DNA of 64,000 bases from Allodiplogaster sudhausi (Eukaryota > Nematoda > Chromadorea > Rhabditida > Diplogasteridae): positions 1,060,001 through 1,124,000 of the forward strand of contig CALZFC010000040.1 in NCBI GenBank assembly GCA_945643635.1, in the 5' to 3' direction. The notes under the pieces were generated by a model. The model did no database searches. It had not been told where the DNA came from and worked only from the letters and a program-made list of their open reading frames with translations. The position numbers and the translations under genes were made by a program. The first letter of the stretch is position 1. The number at the start of each line of letters is the position of its first letter. Shown piece after piece: positions 24,339 to 35,866 of the stretch.

Positions 24339-25127
24339 TACCGATCTCTACCAATCTCCTAGTCTGTTTCCATTTCGGCCAGTTTTCTTTTCCTATTTGT
24401 TTGGCTTTTCGTGCTCCGGTTGCAATGGGTTCGTTGTCAATTTATATTCAGTTCTTCATTTATTAATCCGATATAATGCATTTTGGAATATTATGGGCGA
24501 TCGTAATTGAAACCTGTGATTTGAAGGAAACAAATGCGTGTAGTATCCCTTATAGGCCAAAGATTGTACCCTTACTTTTGTTAAACTAGGATATTAGGAT
24601 ATGACCGTTAATGTGGGTGCTTTATATGTATATTTTTGTATCAAATTATGGGTTATGGGTGTTTTTTCTCTTAATAGACCTCATTTTATTCGGCGTCTTG
24701 AGATGATCATGGAAAAATCTTACGTTTTAGCGGTTGTATGAAGTTTACACTTGTCTCTGTCTTTTGTGAATCAGTAATTTGACCTAATTTTGAAAGAGTA
24801 GCGCAGATTATGTTTGTGTATAATGTATAATAACTTCATTACGTGACCAATTTGTATATAATTTTTTTAATGAAAACAATGGTTGGTTGTTGTTGAAGAA
24901 AAACTTAATTCCGCTTATGCAACTCTCGTTATGTTATTTTTTCAAATGACTTTCAAGTCTGGAGTGAAGTTGAAATTCAAGAGAATCAAGCGCCAGTCAA
25001 TTTAGTTTTGGTCGAACAAGTATTGAAAGGAGTGCCATCAAAGGAAAACACTGCCATTGCATTCCATTTATTGCAATCTCTAATTTCCAGGTTTTCTTCG
25101 TTTCCTGGCTGTTCCTCCCTCATCTCC

Positions 25128-25129
25128 CC

Positions 25130-25160
<31 letters not shown>

Positions 25161-25163
25161 CCC

Positions 25164-25240
<77 letters not shown>
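25128..25240. repeat. (CT)n microsatellite, about 110 bp
   Basis: Nearly pure CT repeat with CCC and TTT interruptions, intergenic. Confidence 0.85.
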
Positions 25241-25242
<2 letters not shown>

Positions 25243-26550
25243 CCTATTCACCCACCTGAGCAAGGGCGTGGTCTGCTTGTCATGGCCAGTGCACCCTCAG
25301 CTTCTCACGCTGCCTCCATCTGCTCCCTTTGATATGACAGAAAACAGCTCTTGGTCGTACACACTATCCACGACAATATCCTCTAGACATGAATTGTAGC
25401 AGGGACGGAGACATTCTCACTGCGCCATCCGCTTCTATCACTCCCTCTCGCTTCTTGTCGTCTTTGCTTTCACATATCGCTCTCCTATTCTTTTCTTAAT
25501 CTAAACCTGGTGACTTTCCAAGTACCATTTAATATCTTTATGTGCAAAAATCCCTCGGATCATATTCCTACTGTTAGGCTAAAAAGTCGACTACAAGATG
25601 TTCCGTGTCGGAAGTCTCTGTGAGGTGCATAAGCTCATTTTTTTCGTTATCCAATTTCAAATTCGAAGAACGGGAAAGAACGACGAGAGAAAGAAAGATG
25701 AATTTCCTTTGTTCTTCCGCTTGCAGTGAGATGAGAAAGACACAAAAGAGCTTTGCTTCTAACCACAATTGAAACCACCGTACTGCGTCTTCTTTGATAG
25801 ATTTGTAAATGGTTGGTTGTATTCATTCGAAGAATTCTAGTTTACTTTATTTCATCTGTTTGTAGCAGCCTTATGTTAGTCACTTCGCTCAATGTTGGAG
25901 TCCTCTCCTTGTTAGGTTTCTATCGATTGCAAGGGTGTCAATTTGCCTTGACCGTAACCCTTGTCATATAAGAGAATTCAAAGATATGCTTCTGGCAACT
26001 TTGTCATTACGTATTGCAAGGGGGGATTCGTTCTTCTGACTTCATTCCGTTATCTTTAATACTTTTCGTTCTCTGTCATTCTCTCTCGCTCTCTGTCTCT
26101 CTCTCTCTCTCTCGCTCTCTGCCTTCCCTCCGATCTAATAAATTGTATCCAGCTTGCGTCAACCTTCACTTGGACAGGTGAATCTGGCTACCTATTTCTT
26201 AGTTCAGTGCCCTTCTCTTCTTTTCTATTGCAACCTTATAAATCCTGACATTCATGGATTTACCTACATCGTACATACATACATAACTGTCATTATCCTT
26301 AACCTGTAATCTCCTATAGAACCAACAATAATTGGAAATAGAAAGGGAAGGAGCGAGCGAGAAAGAGCGGGGAAGAGAGAGAACTGTTCCGCACAAGGCT
26401 TCGTCAGCATATTTGAGATTTCACGATGATTAATTGCTTCTCCGATTTACAAATATCCTACATTTAGGACTATAGAATTAAGAATTCATGTGTGTCATGC
26501 AACCATAGGTAACATTTGGATTTTTTGTGAGCTTGAGTCCCTCATGTCAG

Positions 26551-26615
<65 letters not shown>

Positions 26616-27704
26616 TATCCAAAATGAAATCATTTGTCATGCTCTATAATTTGCACATGTTGACTTCAGATGCATGTATGTAACATTAGGCACAGGGAAT
26701 ATAAGGTAATTAGTAGTCAAATCAGTAGCCTTGTGCACTTTTAGAGAATAATATATCCTTGGAAGATAGGAAGAAACGTGCATGACACTTCCTCATTCTT
26801 TCTCACAATCGGAAGAGAATATCTCTGCTCCGTTACATTCTCGCTCGTCCACTAATAAAGCCTTAAGAGATTCCACTTCAAGAATTTCTTTCCTGGCGCA
26901 GCTCATTGTAATACTGGTCTTACTTTTTCGCCAGAGTCTATGTAGTTTCTAAGAAAAACAACAAATTTTTTTTACTTTTTCGGTGAAATTAAATTATAGA
27001 AATATCTGGTGTGTGATTCCTTCTTTGTTTGTACAAGGCAAGAATTTAAAAAAAAAAAAAATTTCCTTAATTTTTAGCATTAAAATGCGTACCTATCGAC
27101 TAACTGTCCAAGATCCAGACGGTGCCAGCAGCCGCTTGAGATCTTTGTTTATGCACATACACATGGAGACCTCCTCCAATTGCGCCAATAAAGGGAATTC
27201 TCCAAGGCGCGCCTAGTCCTGTACTCGTACACTCTTCCCTTCCTGTCGGTTCACTCTCAATTTAACAGTGAGCTTTCGTCTTCTCCACCTTCTTTTGTTT
27301 TCTTCTTCCTTCCAGAAGTCCTTCGCCACTTAATTCTTTTGAACGCTGGAATGGTGTGGCTAATTTAGAAGAAGTCTATGTAATGTTGTTTTTGGATGAA
27401 TAATTGCAGTTTCTCAGGGGAAACAGTGACATTTGCGATTGTCAATTGTTTTATTTCAAAATGCGTGGTAGAAAGTTCTGGGTTGTGAACTTGCTGAAGC
27501 ACTTCAGGCACAACTTGCTGAAGAGTTCCTTTGTTCTGCGTCGTCTTTGTGCTTGGCATGTTCTCTTTACAGGAATCATTTCACATTCCCCTCTTACAAG
27601 TGCAATGTTGTAGTGTATCGACTACTGTCCGTGTATGTAGTACGCACATACATATTATGCGTCTGACGCGTTCCTTGATGCTTGCTTCACCATTTGTTTG
27701 CAGA

Positions 27705-30700
27705 ATGGACGCGACGTCAACCCAGGTGGTGTACGGTATCGTGGGAGTGTGGTCGCTTCTGCTCGGAGCAATCTGCTTGCATCTTGTGAGACGGCGTCGT
27801 CTGCCGGGAAGTCGTGACTCTCTCGCGTACCACGCATCCATCGTGGTGCGCTTTCCTATGAAGACGTCGAAATTATTTTCGAATATCATTTTAATGAAAG
27901 CCTTCCAAAGCGACCAAACATGGAAAAGAAACAATATCATAATGATATTCTCTCCATTGAAAGAATGAGATGTGATCCTTGCTTTTGTCTGTGGGGCTGA
28001 CGCATGCTAGAATTTCTTCATTTTTATTCGTTAATACGTGAGAAAAGTATGAATGGCCGTCTACTCGGATTCCAAGCTTTTCTTTTACTTGAAAAATATT
28101 GTCTCCTGCTTGTGCATGCTTCCCCTTTTTAGTTCTTATTGGTATGTTAGAAGAATGGCTAAGATCGAGAGTGAGGATCGGCAAACTTCATATGTTCAGC
28201 ATTACTCTCTCTCTCTCTCCCTCTCTCTCTATCTTTTCTCTCTCTCTCCGTATATCTCTCTCTATCTCTCTCTCTAGGTACTGAACGTGTTGCTATCCCT
28301 GCTGGTGTGCGTGTTGTACCAGCCCCTACCAGTGGTGGGCCCGGCTGGTGTCTGCAGTGGTCTGTTTTGTGTCGAGACACTCCCGAATGCCTTCCACTAC
28401 GGCTTGGTGAGTTGCTGTTTTTCGACAAATAAATATAAACATAACTGGCTTTGTTTCAGCTGGCGTACTCGGTGATCATCTCTCAGATGACAGCTTGCAT
28501 TGAGAACTCACTCGTCCTTTTCGTGCAGGTGCGTCCTGCACAACTTCTTCAGGAATCATGCTTTACTAACTTTTTTATGCCAAGGCATTGATATTCATTT
28601 AATTTGCTATTTAGGGCACGGTGAAAATTATAAGCTCAAACTCGCAATGAAAGCGCCCATAGGGAATGAATTGCAATTCATTGAAATATTTCTTTTTGTG
28701 GTAATTGTACATATCCAATTGAATGCTTCAGAGAATGGACAATGAAGTTCTGCCGTGGAAGCGGAGCTGGCCCGTTCTTTCTCTTAACCATTTCATCTGT
28801 GGACTTCCCGCCTTCCTTCTCTTCGCTGCTGATAACAACGCAACCATTATCAGAAAAGTAATTTATTACTTTATTGAAGAAATGAAACAAAGAACTTGTA
28901 AATGCAGCACGGGCAAATACATATACTTATGTATTTACATATGTATGTACTTATATACTTCTACATTTGCGCCTATAAACTACAGTACCGCTCAGCATTA
29001 TGGGGTCACAAATATATTGAATATATTTAATATATTCTTAAGATTCTCTCGCATTGTGACTCGTAGAAGCAATTGTTCGATTAATGTTTATGTTTTCTGG
29101 AATCAGCATTTTTTTCTCTACCGAATGCATACAACTATTTTCAAAATACATCTGATTTTTTGTCATGAATTTTAACGTGAACTTGAGTGCGTTTGGTTCA
29201 TAATTGTTAACGTGCAGACGTCGGTAGTGCAGTTCACTGTTCCTTTTTGGCAAGTAGCCGAGAATTTTGCTTCGGAATTTCCAAAACTGCAAGACTGGAG
29301 CAAAAGCCTTGCTCCGGTTAGGGTTCGAACCGGTGACATTCAAAACAAAAATCGAGTACGCAATCCATTGCGCCACCAAGATGATACTCCGATTCCCAAG
29401 CCAGACGTTGACATCATCCATCCTGATAGTAGTTTCTCTCTCTCACTCTCTCTTTCACTTTCCCACCATCTCTCTCTCTCTCTCCACTCAATCTCTGTTG
29501 CCTCAATCCTCTTTTTATCAGTGATTTGATCAATCCCACATTGTGAGCTCACGACTGATTTTCTTTACCTATACTATTTTCCTAGGCAACGCAAATCATT
29601 TGCACCGGTTGGGGTTGAACCGGCGACAATTACAATTACAACTAAGAGTGCAACTTACTGCGCCATACAGGCCACGAACGACATCTCAAGCCAGATGATG
29701 ATAATGGCAAAACAATAATCAGCCGCCTACATCCTTCTTTTTTCTATCGTTGCCTTCGTTTCGAGTGATCCCTCAATTTGGGCTCTAATTTTCACACTCG
29801 TTACTCTTTCTCTTGGCAAGCCTTTTGCACCGTTGGGAGAGAGAGGAGAGCAGACACAGAGATATAGAGAAAGAGAGATTCTTAGAGAGAGAAAGAGAGA
29901 GGAAGAGAGATAGAGAGAGATAGAGAGAGAGAGAAAGAGAGAGAAAGAGAGAGAAAGGGAGAAAGAGAGAGAGAAAGAGAGAAAGAGAGAGAAAGTGAGA
30001 AAGAGAGCGAACGAGAGAAAGAAAGAAATCCGTGATTCAATTTCTGTGTCTGTGTTTCTCTTGCATTCCACTCTCTCTTTCTCGACATCCGTGGTACACT
30101 TTCTCTCTTTCTCTCTTTCTCTCTCTTTCTCTCTCTCTCTCTATCTCTCTCTATCTCTCTTCCTCTCTCTTTCTCTCTCTATGAATCTCTCTTTCTCTAT
30201 ATCTCTGTGTCTGCTCTCCACTCTCTCCCAACGGTGCAAAAGGCTTGCCAAGAGAAAGAGTAACGAGTGTGAAAATTAGAGCCCAAATTGAGGGATCACT
30301 CGAAACGAAGGCAACGATAGAAAAAAAGAAGGATGTAGGCGGCTGATTATTGTTTTGCCATTATCATCATCTGGCTTGAGATGTCGTTCGTGGCCTGTAT
30401 GGCGCAGTAAGTTGCACTCTTAGTTGTATTTGTAATTGTCGCCGGTTCAACCCCAACCGGTGCAAATGTTTTGCGTTGCCTAGGAAAATAGTATAGGTAA
30501 AGAAAATCAGTTGTGAGCTCAAAATGTGGGATTGATCAAATCACTGATAAAAAGAGGATTGAGGCAACAGAGATTGAATGGAGAGAGAGAGATGGTGGGA
30601 AAGTTAAAGAGAGAGTGAGAGAGAGAAACTACTATCAGGATGGATGATGTCAACGTCTGGCTTGGGAATCGGAGTATCATCTTGGTGGCGCAATGGATTG

Positions 30701-33224
30701 CGTACTCGATTTTTGTTTTGAATGTCACCGGTTCGAACCCTAACCGGAGCAAGGCTTTTGCTCCAGTCTTGCAGTTTTGGAAATTCCGAAGCAAAATTCT
30801 CGGCTACTTGCCAAAAAGGAAGAGTGAACTGCGCTACCGACGTCTGCACGTTAACAATTATGAACCAAACGCACTCAAGTTCACATTAAAATTCATGACA
30901 AAAAATCAGATGTATTTTGAAAATAGTTGTATGCATTCGGTAGAGAAAAAAATGCTGATTCCAGAAAACATAAACATTACTCGAACAATTGCTTCTACGA
31001 GTCACAGTGCGAGAGAATCTTAAGAATATATTAAATATATTCAATATATTTGTGACCCCATAATGCTGAGCGGTACTGTACATTAAAAAGATCTCTTAAA
31101 ATCAGTGACTTTACGACTTCTCTTAACTTCTATCTCTCTCTCTTTCTCTCTCTCTATCTATCTCTCTCTCTCTCTGTCTTTATCTCTCTGTCTCTCTCTC
31201 TCTTTCTCTCACACACACAACGTGTCTCTTGTCCATTGTACATCTGCTTCCTTCTGCGATTTCTGCTCTTATAAATAGTGTTTAGAGTGAGTAAGTACTT
31301 ATTAAATGGTGCTTGTCCCTCTCACCGGAAATCCGACAAGCAAATGTGCTTAAATTACTAGAAGAACTTCATGCTTGTCAAGTACCACTTTCCAAGATCT
31401 TTATGAATAATTACAGGTTTTGTCATATGTAGCACACTACTCTCAAGCATTCTGTATAAGATGGCAAAAAGAATTGGAGATTTTGATGAAAGTGACACGA
31501 TGATTTTTAGCAACAAAAATGAAATTTCATGAATGCATTCAATTAATTATTAATACATCGGTAATTTTGGTGTAACTTTCAGGAGTCAGCATGGCTGGTT
31601 GCAGAGAACAGCACATCCTTGCTGTACTTCAGCTCCGTCTTCAACATTACAACTGCTGCAATTGCCTGTGCGTTCATGTACTCATTCTTCCCACTTGAAA
31701 TGAAAAGAAAGAAGCTGACCCTCTGCTGCCTCAGGCGTCTCCTTCCTGTACTCTTCTGTCTTCTGCATCTGCTTCCTTCTGCTCAGTTCGCGAGTTCTCC
31801 GTCGAGTCCGCGCTTCTCTCTCTTCTCATCGCTTCCATGTCCGCCAAACATCGCTTCATCTGCTCATTGCATTCGTTAGCCATTCTCTCTTCACTTTTCT
31901 CTTCTCATTTATCTTTCTACACTTCACTATTCACTTTTCGCAACGCTCTGGCGAATGTCGCTCTCTATACACAATCTTGTAGCCTCTCTCTCGTATGCTC
32001 ACTCGACCTACAGTAGTCTCTTTTTGGGGCCTGAGAAACCAGTGAAAAGTGAAAGAGGGAGAAAGAGAAGAGAGAGAAAATTGAGAGAGAAAGAGAAGAG
32101 AGAGAAAAGTGAGAGAGAGAAAACGGGAGGGAAGAGGGAGAGAGAAATAGGGAGAGGGAATGGAAAGGAGAGCGAGGCATGGGATAAAATATGTATGTAT
32201 GTATGTACATACATACACACTTGCATACACGTTCGCCGGAGTGTTTCTACAATGAAAGAAGTAATGAGTATGTTTAACATCTTTTGACCCAGACCTTCTT
32301 CAGACAAGCATCATTCTTCTCGCGCATCTGCTGGTCGCTCTCTTCGTTTTGCTCGTCAACTTTGTTCCTTTTTGTCCGTTTCTCACTATCCCTCGTTTTT
32401 TATCTGGGACGTGCTCCCAATCAATCTGCAGCGAAATGGAACACAAATTATAGTGAATATTTCAGTTGTAAGTATGAGTGGGAGATGAAATGTTCAGTGG
32501 CCTCCTTCGCGGACATCGTGGTGCCCCTCCCTCAACTCGCTCTCAACGCTGCCGCCATTGTCTTCACTATCCGAGGAGTACGTCGAGCTCGCATTCATAA
32601 TGTTAGCAAGCTCACTCTCAGTGGGTACAAAATACAGACCTCTTCTACTTTCCTTATTCATTGCATGAATAAGAGATCAATAAATGGAACCCGTTCCAGG
32701 TGTCGACTTCCTCTCAGCAGTTGACGCCTGCGGGAGCGTCGACTTCCACTTCGAATCGAGCCGGCGGCCCTTCGTCCGGCGCGGGCGCCCCGTCTGCCCA
32801 GTCCGTCCACTCCGCGCCAGCAATCACCATCACTGACGTCCAGATCGGCGGAGGAGTTCCGCGAAGGTTAACAATATTTTTTATTTATTTAAAAGCTTGT
32901 GTTTTTGGCCCTAAAAGCGATAAAAATGTTTGTGAAAACTCAAACTTCGAATTCAATTGGATTTAAATATGTATGTATTTGGGTAATGCATTTCCTGAAT
33001 ATGAAATATTGACAAACTGAATTGTTCAATTGAATTTAAGACGTTCCCTGACTGGAGCACCCCAACGTGGCCCGTACGTCTCCATGGCCCTGGCCTTCGA
33101 GAGAGCCCGCACCCGTCACGGCACTACCGCCGTCTCCTCTCTCGGCATCAAAATGCCCGGTGCCTCTGCCTCTCCTAAGAAAACCTCCACTTCAGGACGG
33201 AGGGACTCTGTTGATTCCATCTGA
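27705..33224 (+). CDS. Seven-transmembrane receptor-like protein with Ser/Pro-rich tail
   Basis: Exons read in phase: 27705-27845, 28278-28406, 28460-28528, 28732-28857, from 31583, then two exons near 32290-32440 and 32480-32600, then about 32700-32866 and 33041-33224 (TGA). Helices in order: VVYGIVGVWSLLLGAICLHL, VLNVLLSLLVCVLY, YSVIISQMTACIENSLVLF, LNHFICGLPAFLLFA, YFSSVFNITTAAIACAFMY, SIILLAHLLVALFVLLVNF and VPLPQLALNAAAIVFTI. This gives a 7TM topology. A cytosolic tail rich in Ser, Ala and Gly follows, ending GRRDSVDSI. I cannot assign a named family, but a chemoreceptor or other nematode-expanded GPCR class fits. The start is preceded by TTGCAG, so it could be trans-spliced. The intron 28858-31582 contains a 2.1-kb palindromic transposon. 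Junctions between TM5 and TM7 are uncertain. Confidence 0.6.
29315..29380 (-). other. tRNA-like module (A/B box), element A left arm, outer
   Basis: On the minus strand GTGGCGCAATGG resembles a pol III A box and GGTTCGAACCC matches the B box consensus, about 40 nt apart. The stems are not convincing, so this is a tRNA-derived promoter-like module rather than a tRNA. Mirror copy at 30684-30745 (+). Confidence 0.5.
29601..29675 (-). other. tRNA-like module (A/B box), element A left arm, inner
   Basis: On the minus strand TATGGCGCAGTAAG (A-box-like) and GGTTCAACCCC (B-box-like) are about 40 nt apart. Mirror copy at 30391-30465 (+). Confidence 0.45.
30391..30465 (+). other. tRNA-like module, element A right arm, inner
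   Basis: TGTATGGCGCAGTAAGTTGC followed by CGCCGGTTCAACCCC, the inverted partner of the module at 29601-29675. A-box-like and B-box-like, without a foldable acceptor stem. Confidence 0.45.
30684..30745 (+). other. tRNA-like module, element A right arm, outer
   Basis: GGTGGCGCAATGGATTGCG and CACCGGTTCGAACCC. The B box is a perfect consensus. It resembles the D- and T-arm sequence of arginine-type tRNAs but has no regular anticodon stem. Inverted partner at 29315-29380. Confidence 0.5.
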
Positions 33225-33841
33225 TTCCATCTGCTCGGGAATCATTTCATGTTGCACACCGCGTTCCCCGTGTGCTACACTTTCCCTTGAACTGTTCGGT
33301 GTTTTGTTGGGGGCATCCATATTTGTATGTACATACATACATCCTACATTCATATGCGCCAATACGTGTATTCGCTCTCTTATGCCTGTATGTTTATGTA
33401 CAAACATAGGCATGTATGTTCATGCGCCATTTATCTGCGTACTCTCTCCACGTACATAATTTATTAAGCTGTTTTTATAATTAAGATGTTATATCTGCTT
33501 TACCTTACGAGCTTCAAGAAATAGTTTAAACTTGCAAAATTGGCTTTAAATTGTGTTAAAATACCGGTTTACTTCCTGTTCTGAATTGTAGCAATTTATT
33601 TAGCATTGTGCCATTTATATCATCTGCAAAGAGTACTAAAAAGTTAATTCTTTACGGGTGCGGTTCTTCTGCTGATTCCCAGTTCGAGACTGTCGTGATT
33701 GCATCCGAATAGGCGCTTTCTCTTCTGTGCCTTCCTAGCTCGTGAGTCATTTGAATCTCAAGATGCATTTCATCTCTCCTAGTTATGTCTGTCTTTCTCA
33801 ACGAAATAAATATAAAATTTAAAATTTACATGATATATATA
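33225..33841. other. 3' flank of the 7TM gene
   Basis: Presumed 3' UTR and spacer before palindromic element B. TATG/CATA-rich stretches near 33320-33420. No exon seen. Confidence 0.35.
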
Positions 33842-34245
33842 CAGTCCCGCTCAACATTGTTGGGTCCGGTATTAATAGTATTAATAGTATTAATATAAAT
33901 AATACAAACTGGAATAGCGCGCTGAATACGCATTTTCGTGCCATTTCGCGTAGGAGTTTACCTATTTCGGCCATGGAGATTACGACTGTGAAGACCGTTT
34001 TCAAAAATATGCTGAAATGGCTGAGATCGCATAATATTGCATTTAATTTGGCCGTGTTTGGGTTCCAAACGGGTGGCTTCAACTCCTGGACTACAAAGTG
34101 CAAAATAAAGTGAAATTTTCAGAGCACTTCTTACCTTTTTTGAGTTTCTTGTTTTATTTCTTTTGAGTTTCTCATTTTGTTTATGTATAAACGACGAAAA
34201 AAAAGCAAAAAATTTTTTCGTGCTTGCAAAAATCTGTTCTCAAAA

Positions 34246-34305
34246 GGATATCGAACCGAGACCTCGAGATTGCAAGTCAGACGCTTACCAATACTCTACA
34301 GATGG
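34246..34305 (-). other. tRNA-like module, element B left arm
   Basis: Minus strand: TAGAGTATTGGTAAGCGTC then GACTTGCAATC and GGTTCGATA. It resembles the D-arm, a TGC-type anticodon loop and the T-arm of an alanine-type tRNA, but the anticodon and acceptor stems do not pair. Confidence 0.5.
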
Positions 34306-34803
34306 TACGAACAGGTCCGATGATACATTTCTTTGGACAGCGTCTGTTGGCCGTCGATTCTGAACACGTTCGCTCATACTTTAGTATGAGAGAGAGAGAG
34401 AAAGAGGGAGAGAGAGATATAGGGAATGCGAGAGAACGAGAAAGAAGGAGAGAGGGAGAAAGTGAAAGAGAGACCGGTGGAGCGAGAAATAGAGAGCGGG
34501 AGAGAGAGAAAGAGATAGAGAGAGGGCGTGAGAGAGAGGTGAAAGAAGGTGCTGGTGCTGTTAGCTGACAATGAGAAAATATCGTTGGTCTAAGGACATA
34601 CCGTAGCTTCAGCCTTGAAACGGTGCGCAGAGTAGATGTAGTCGAGGCTGCACCTTCTTTCGATTCTCTCACTCTCTCTCCCTCTCTCTCTCTCTCTCTG
34701 TCTCCCACTAAAGTATGAGCGAACGTGTTCAGAATCGACGTTTCCATTGTGAGCCAATCGACGCTGTCCAAAGAAATGTATCATCGGATCTGTTCGCATC
34801 ATC

Positions 34804-34860
34804 TGTAGAGTATTGGTAAGCGTCTGACTTGCAATCTCGAGGTCTCGGTTCGATACCCTT
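34804..34860 (+). other. tRNA-like module, element B right arm
   Basis: TGTAGAGTATTGGTAAGCG, GACTTGCAATC and CTCGGTTCGATACCC. This is the inverted partner of the left-arm module, with the same tRNA-Ala-like features and the same defective stems. Confidence 0.5.
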
Positions 34861-35265
34861 TTGAGAACAGATTTTTGCAAGCAAGAAAAATTTTTTTGCT
34901 TTTTTTTTTCGTCGTTTATACATAAACAAAATGAGAAACTCAAAAGAAATAAAACAAGAAACTCAAAAAAGGTAAGAAGTGCTCTGAAAATTTCACTTTA
35001 TTTTGCACTTTGTAGTCCAGGAGTTGAAGCCAGCCCGTTTGGAACCCAAACACGGCCACATTAAATGCAATATTATGAGATCTGAGCCATTTCAGCATAT
35101 TTTTGAAAACGGTCTTCACAGTCGTAATCTCCATGGTCGAAATAGGTAAATTTATTCGCGAAATGGCACGAAAATGCGTATTCAGCGCGCTATTCCAGTT
35201 TGTATTATTTATATTAATACTATTAATACTATTAATACCGGACCCAACAATGTTGAGCGGGACTG

Positions 35266-35866
35266 TATATTGTTTTAACCTCATTGTACATGATTAAGCA
35301 TTCAATGCATCCAGCTAATTAAAATTAATGGTCTTTGAGGTAGAATTCAGACCTTCGGTTTATGAGAGAGAACATCGCGAGATATCGGTTCTTTGTGATG
35401 CTGATTCTTCAAAATATTCTTACTTTCTTCATTTATTTTTTTGGCTGCTAAATTAAATCGGCACATAATTTTATGAAGCATCGGGCTACAAACACAAACA
35501 GACGGTAACGTGCGAAACACTCTTATGAAGCAGGAAAAATGTTACTCCTCTAGTAGTAGCTTCCATCCAAACGTCTCTCCCACTTTACCACATTCTTCAT
35601 TTTATTTTCTAAATCTCATATCTCAATGCAGGTTTAATAAGAATTGCAAAACAAATGTGGCTTAAATATGCAGATAGATAACCTGGCATAGCATAATTGA
35701 GCGAAAATTAATGATCAAAGCAATTGAAAGCAGAAGTTTCTTGATCTTTAAATGAACCCGCAGTTACGGAAAAGCTGTTCTCCCATCTTTGACGTGTTTG
35801 AAATATTATATATTAGATACTTCTTTTGAAGAATCATCTGCACTGGGGAGGATAGTGACCGCTCTT
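35266..35866. other. Spacer between element B and the RGM-like gene
   Basis: AT-rich DNA downstream of the minus-strand RGM-like gene. No exon or repeat identified. Confidence 0.35.

Larger units (their letters stand above)
24246..27704. other. Intergenic region with (CT)n arrays
   Basis: About 3.4 kb in which I find no convincing exon. It contains long CT microsatellites at about 25128-25240, 26080-26120 and 26566-26615. The last few hundred bases include the 5' flank of the next 7TM gene, with an acceptor-like TTTGTTTGCAG just before its ATG. Confidence 0.45.
28983..31078. mobile_element. Palindromic mariner-TIR element A (2.1 kb)
   Basis: Starts CAGTACCGCTCAGCATTATG and ends with the exact inverse CATAATGCTGAGCGGTACTG. 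It is flanked by the dinucleotide TA on both sides, as for Tc1/mariner insertions. The two arms (28983 to about 30025 and about 30060 to 31078) are nearly identical inverted copies meeting at a small asymmetric centre, so the entire element is one giant hairpin. Each arm carries two tRNA-like A/B-box modules oriented towards the outer end, and a GA/CT array near the centre. No transposase is encoded; the symmetric ORFs are by-products. It lies inside an intron of the 7TM gene. Confidence 0.85.
33842..35265. mobile_element. Palindromic mariner-TIR element B (1.4 kb)
   Basis: Begins CAGTCCCGCTCAACATTGTT and ends with its inverse, flanked by TA at both sides. The arms, about 600 bp each, are near-perfect inverted copies and include AATACTATTAATACTATT-type repeats near the ends, tRNA-like modules and GA/CT arrays. 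They surround a single-copy core of about 150 bp (about 34545-34660). No transposase. The same family as elements C and D at 56.9-59.7 kb, with the core in the opposite orientation. Confidence 0.85.

Noticed and set aside
34804..34860. Functional tRNA-Ala gene
   Set aside because: The loop sequences fit, but the anticodon and acceptor stems do not pair and the copies are embedded in transposon arms.
33960..35290. ORFs of 60-115 codons shared by both arms of the palindromic elements
   Set aside because: The same peptides appear in mirror image in every arm and overlap the tRNA-like modules on the other strand. There is no transposase motif, and lengths vary with arm decay.
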